A stretch of 5,955 nucleotides of DNA from Bacteroidota bacterium. Lineage in GTDB: Bacteria > Bacteroidota > Bacteroidia > Bacteroidales > Prolixibacteraceae. The stretch lies in assembly GCA_023488865.1 (NCBI GenBank), contig JAMDDG010000359.1:1-5955 (forward strand), written 5' to 3'. The translations under genes were made by a program, and so were the position numbers. Positions 5,577 through 5,955 of the stretch are shown here, one piece after another (position 1 is the stretch's first letter; every line of letters begins with the position of its first letter). A model generated the notes under the pieces. The model was not told the origin of the DNA. It did not search any database and worked only from the letters and a program-made list of their open reading frames with translations.

Positions 5577-5955
5577 CTACATTTTTTTCAAATTTACAAA
5601 ATAATCATCAGTTGTTGCATTCTGGAGAAACATGTTTTTAAGCCAGATCAGGGGATGTCTTACCGGCAAATTCCTGATTACTTCCGGATGAGTCGGATTG
5701 GACGGTAGTTTTAAGAACGTTTGGATATACCGCTCGTTTTGGTAAGCAATTCCGGCAAACAGGAGGCACGACTGACGTACCGGCCACTCATCCCAGATGT
5801 AAATGTCTTTGGCAAAAGGCCAAGTTGTTTTGTCGGCGATAAACGGGTAGATGAATTCCATCCCTTTTTTCAGCGATTTGCCATCTGAGGTGGTGTACTC
5901 AAAAAGGTTATCTGTCGAAGAAGATAGAATGCGGGCCACGTTGCAAAAGGCATCC
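5577..5955 (-). CDS. C-terminal part of an alginate-lyase-family (PF05426-like) protein (partial)
   Basis: The frame is open from the right edge and ends with TAG at 5579-5577, giving about 125 C-terminal residues. The GTG at 5939 is internal, because the preceding DAFCN reads on in frame. Recognisable family segments are LFEYTTSDGKSLKKGMEF, YPFIADKTTWPF, IYIWDEWPVRQSCLLFAG and VIRNLPVRHPLIWL. These correspond to the conserved 'DGrs.rkG..fl.Pyl.dk..WP' and 'WDEWPvRqp.LLFaG' region at the end of the alpha/alpha-barrel of Bacteroidota alginate-lyase-like proteins. The probable job is eliminative cleavage of uronate-containing polysaccharide in the periplasm; the specificity is not readable from this part. 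The end extends about 20 residues past the conserved VRHPL..L segment. Sampled GC is about 46%, like the left lyase and unlike the insert. It is followed at once by the antitoxin gene. Confidence 0.88.
   Translation of the reverse strand, partial: DAFCNVARILSSSTDNLFEYTTSDGKSLKKGMEFIYPFIADKTTWPFAKDIYIWDEWPVRQSCLLFAGIAYQNERYIQTFLKLPSNPTHPEVIRNLPVRHPLIWLKNMFLQNATTDDYFVNLKKM
5581..5593. repeat. Right copy of the 13-bp direct repeat flanking the central region
   Basis: ATTTTTTTCAAAT is identical to 241-253. Here it encodes part of the last residues of the lyase (VNLKKM), just before its stop. Identity ends sharply on both sides (C versus G before it, T versus A after it). Confidence 0.45.

Noticed and set aside
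1..5955. One lyase gene interrupted by the helicase insert
   Set aside because: The upstream fragment is a C-terminus with its own stop and the downstream fragment is an N-terminus with its own start and signal peptide, so these are two separate genes.

Overview
The window looks like part of a Bacteroidota (Bacteroidetes) chromosome. The supporting signs are two secreted polysaccharide-lyase-type genes in tandem, Bacteroidota-style promoter motifs (TTTG ... TAnnTTTG) where any are visible, no clear Shine-Dalgarno sequences, and an antitoxin of a type I know mainly from this phylum. The assignment is inferred from family memory, not from a search. Every gene I support is on the minus strand, so transcription runs from high to low coordinates.

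Layout, in transcription order. (1) 5955-5577: the C-terminal part of an alginate-lyase-family (PF05426-like) protein, entering from outside the window. (2) 5574-5347: a small DUF2281-like antitoxin that starts 2 bp after the lyase stop. (3) 5350-5308: the start of a PemK/MazF-type toxin gene, overlapping the antitoxin stop. It is broken twice, by one extra A in an A7 run and by loss of homology after about 14 residues. (4) 5307-4653: gene-poor sequence with a possible 53-aa ORF (5121-4960), short repeats and a possible promoter. (5) 4652-4422: a very AT-rich 76-aa hypothetical gene. (6) 4243-272: a 1323-aa protein that fills two thirds of the window. (7) 235-1: the N-terminus, with signal peptide, of a second lyase-type protein running off the left edge.

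The large protein is the centre of interest. In order it has an N-terminal region resembling the DUF4011 part of large COG1112-type helicases, an SF1 (Upf1/Dna2-like) helicase core with all main motifs, a Vsr/MTES_1575-like nuclease with its acidic residues intact, and a C-terminal domain that reads as the FKBP-like C-terminal domain of GreA/GreB transcript cleavage factors. Helicase plus Vsr-like nuclease is the plan of known single-protein anti-phage candidates. The Gre-type tail suggests docking on RNA polymerase, so the protein may act on transcription-associated nucleic acid (R-loops, stalled transcription or invading DNA). That role is inference.

The middle of the window looks like an acquired insert. 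Sampled GC is about 48% (1-180) and 46% (5701-5880) in the lyase flanks, but about 25% in 4441-4680. An identical 13-bp A/T-rich direct repeat lies at both edges (241-253 and 5581-5593). The contents (candidate defence gene, decayed toxin-antitoxin pair, small orphan ORFs) fit a small defence island between two carbohydrate-degradation genes.
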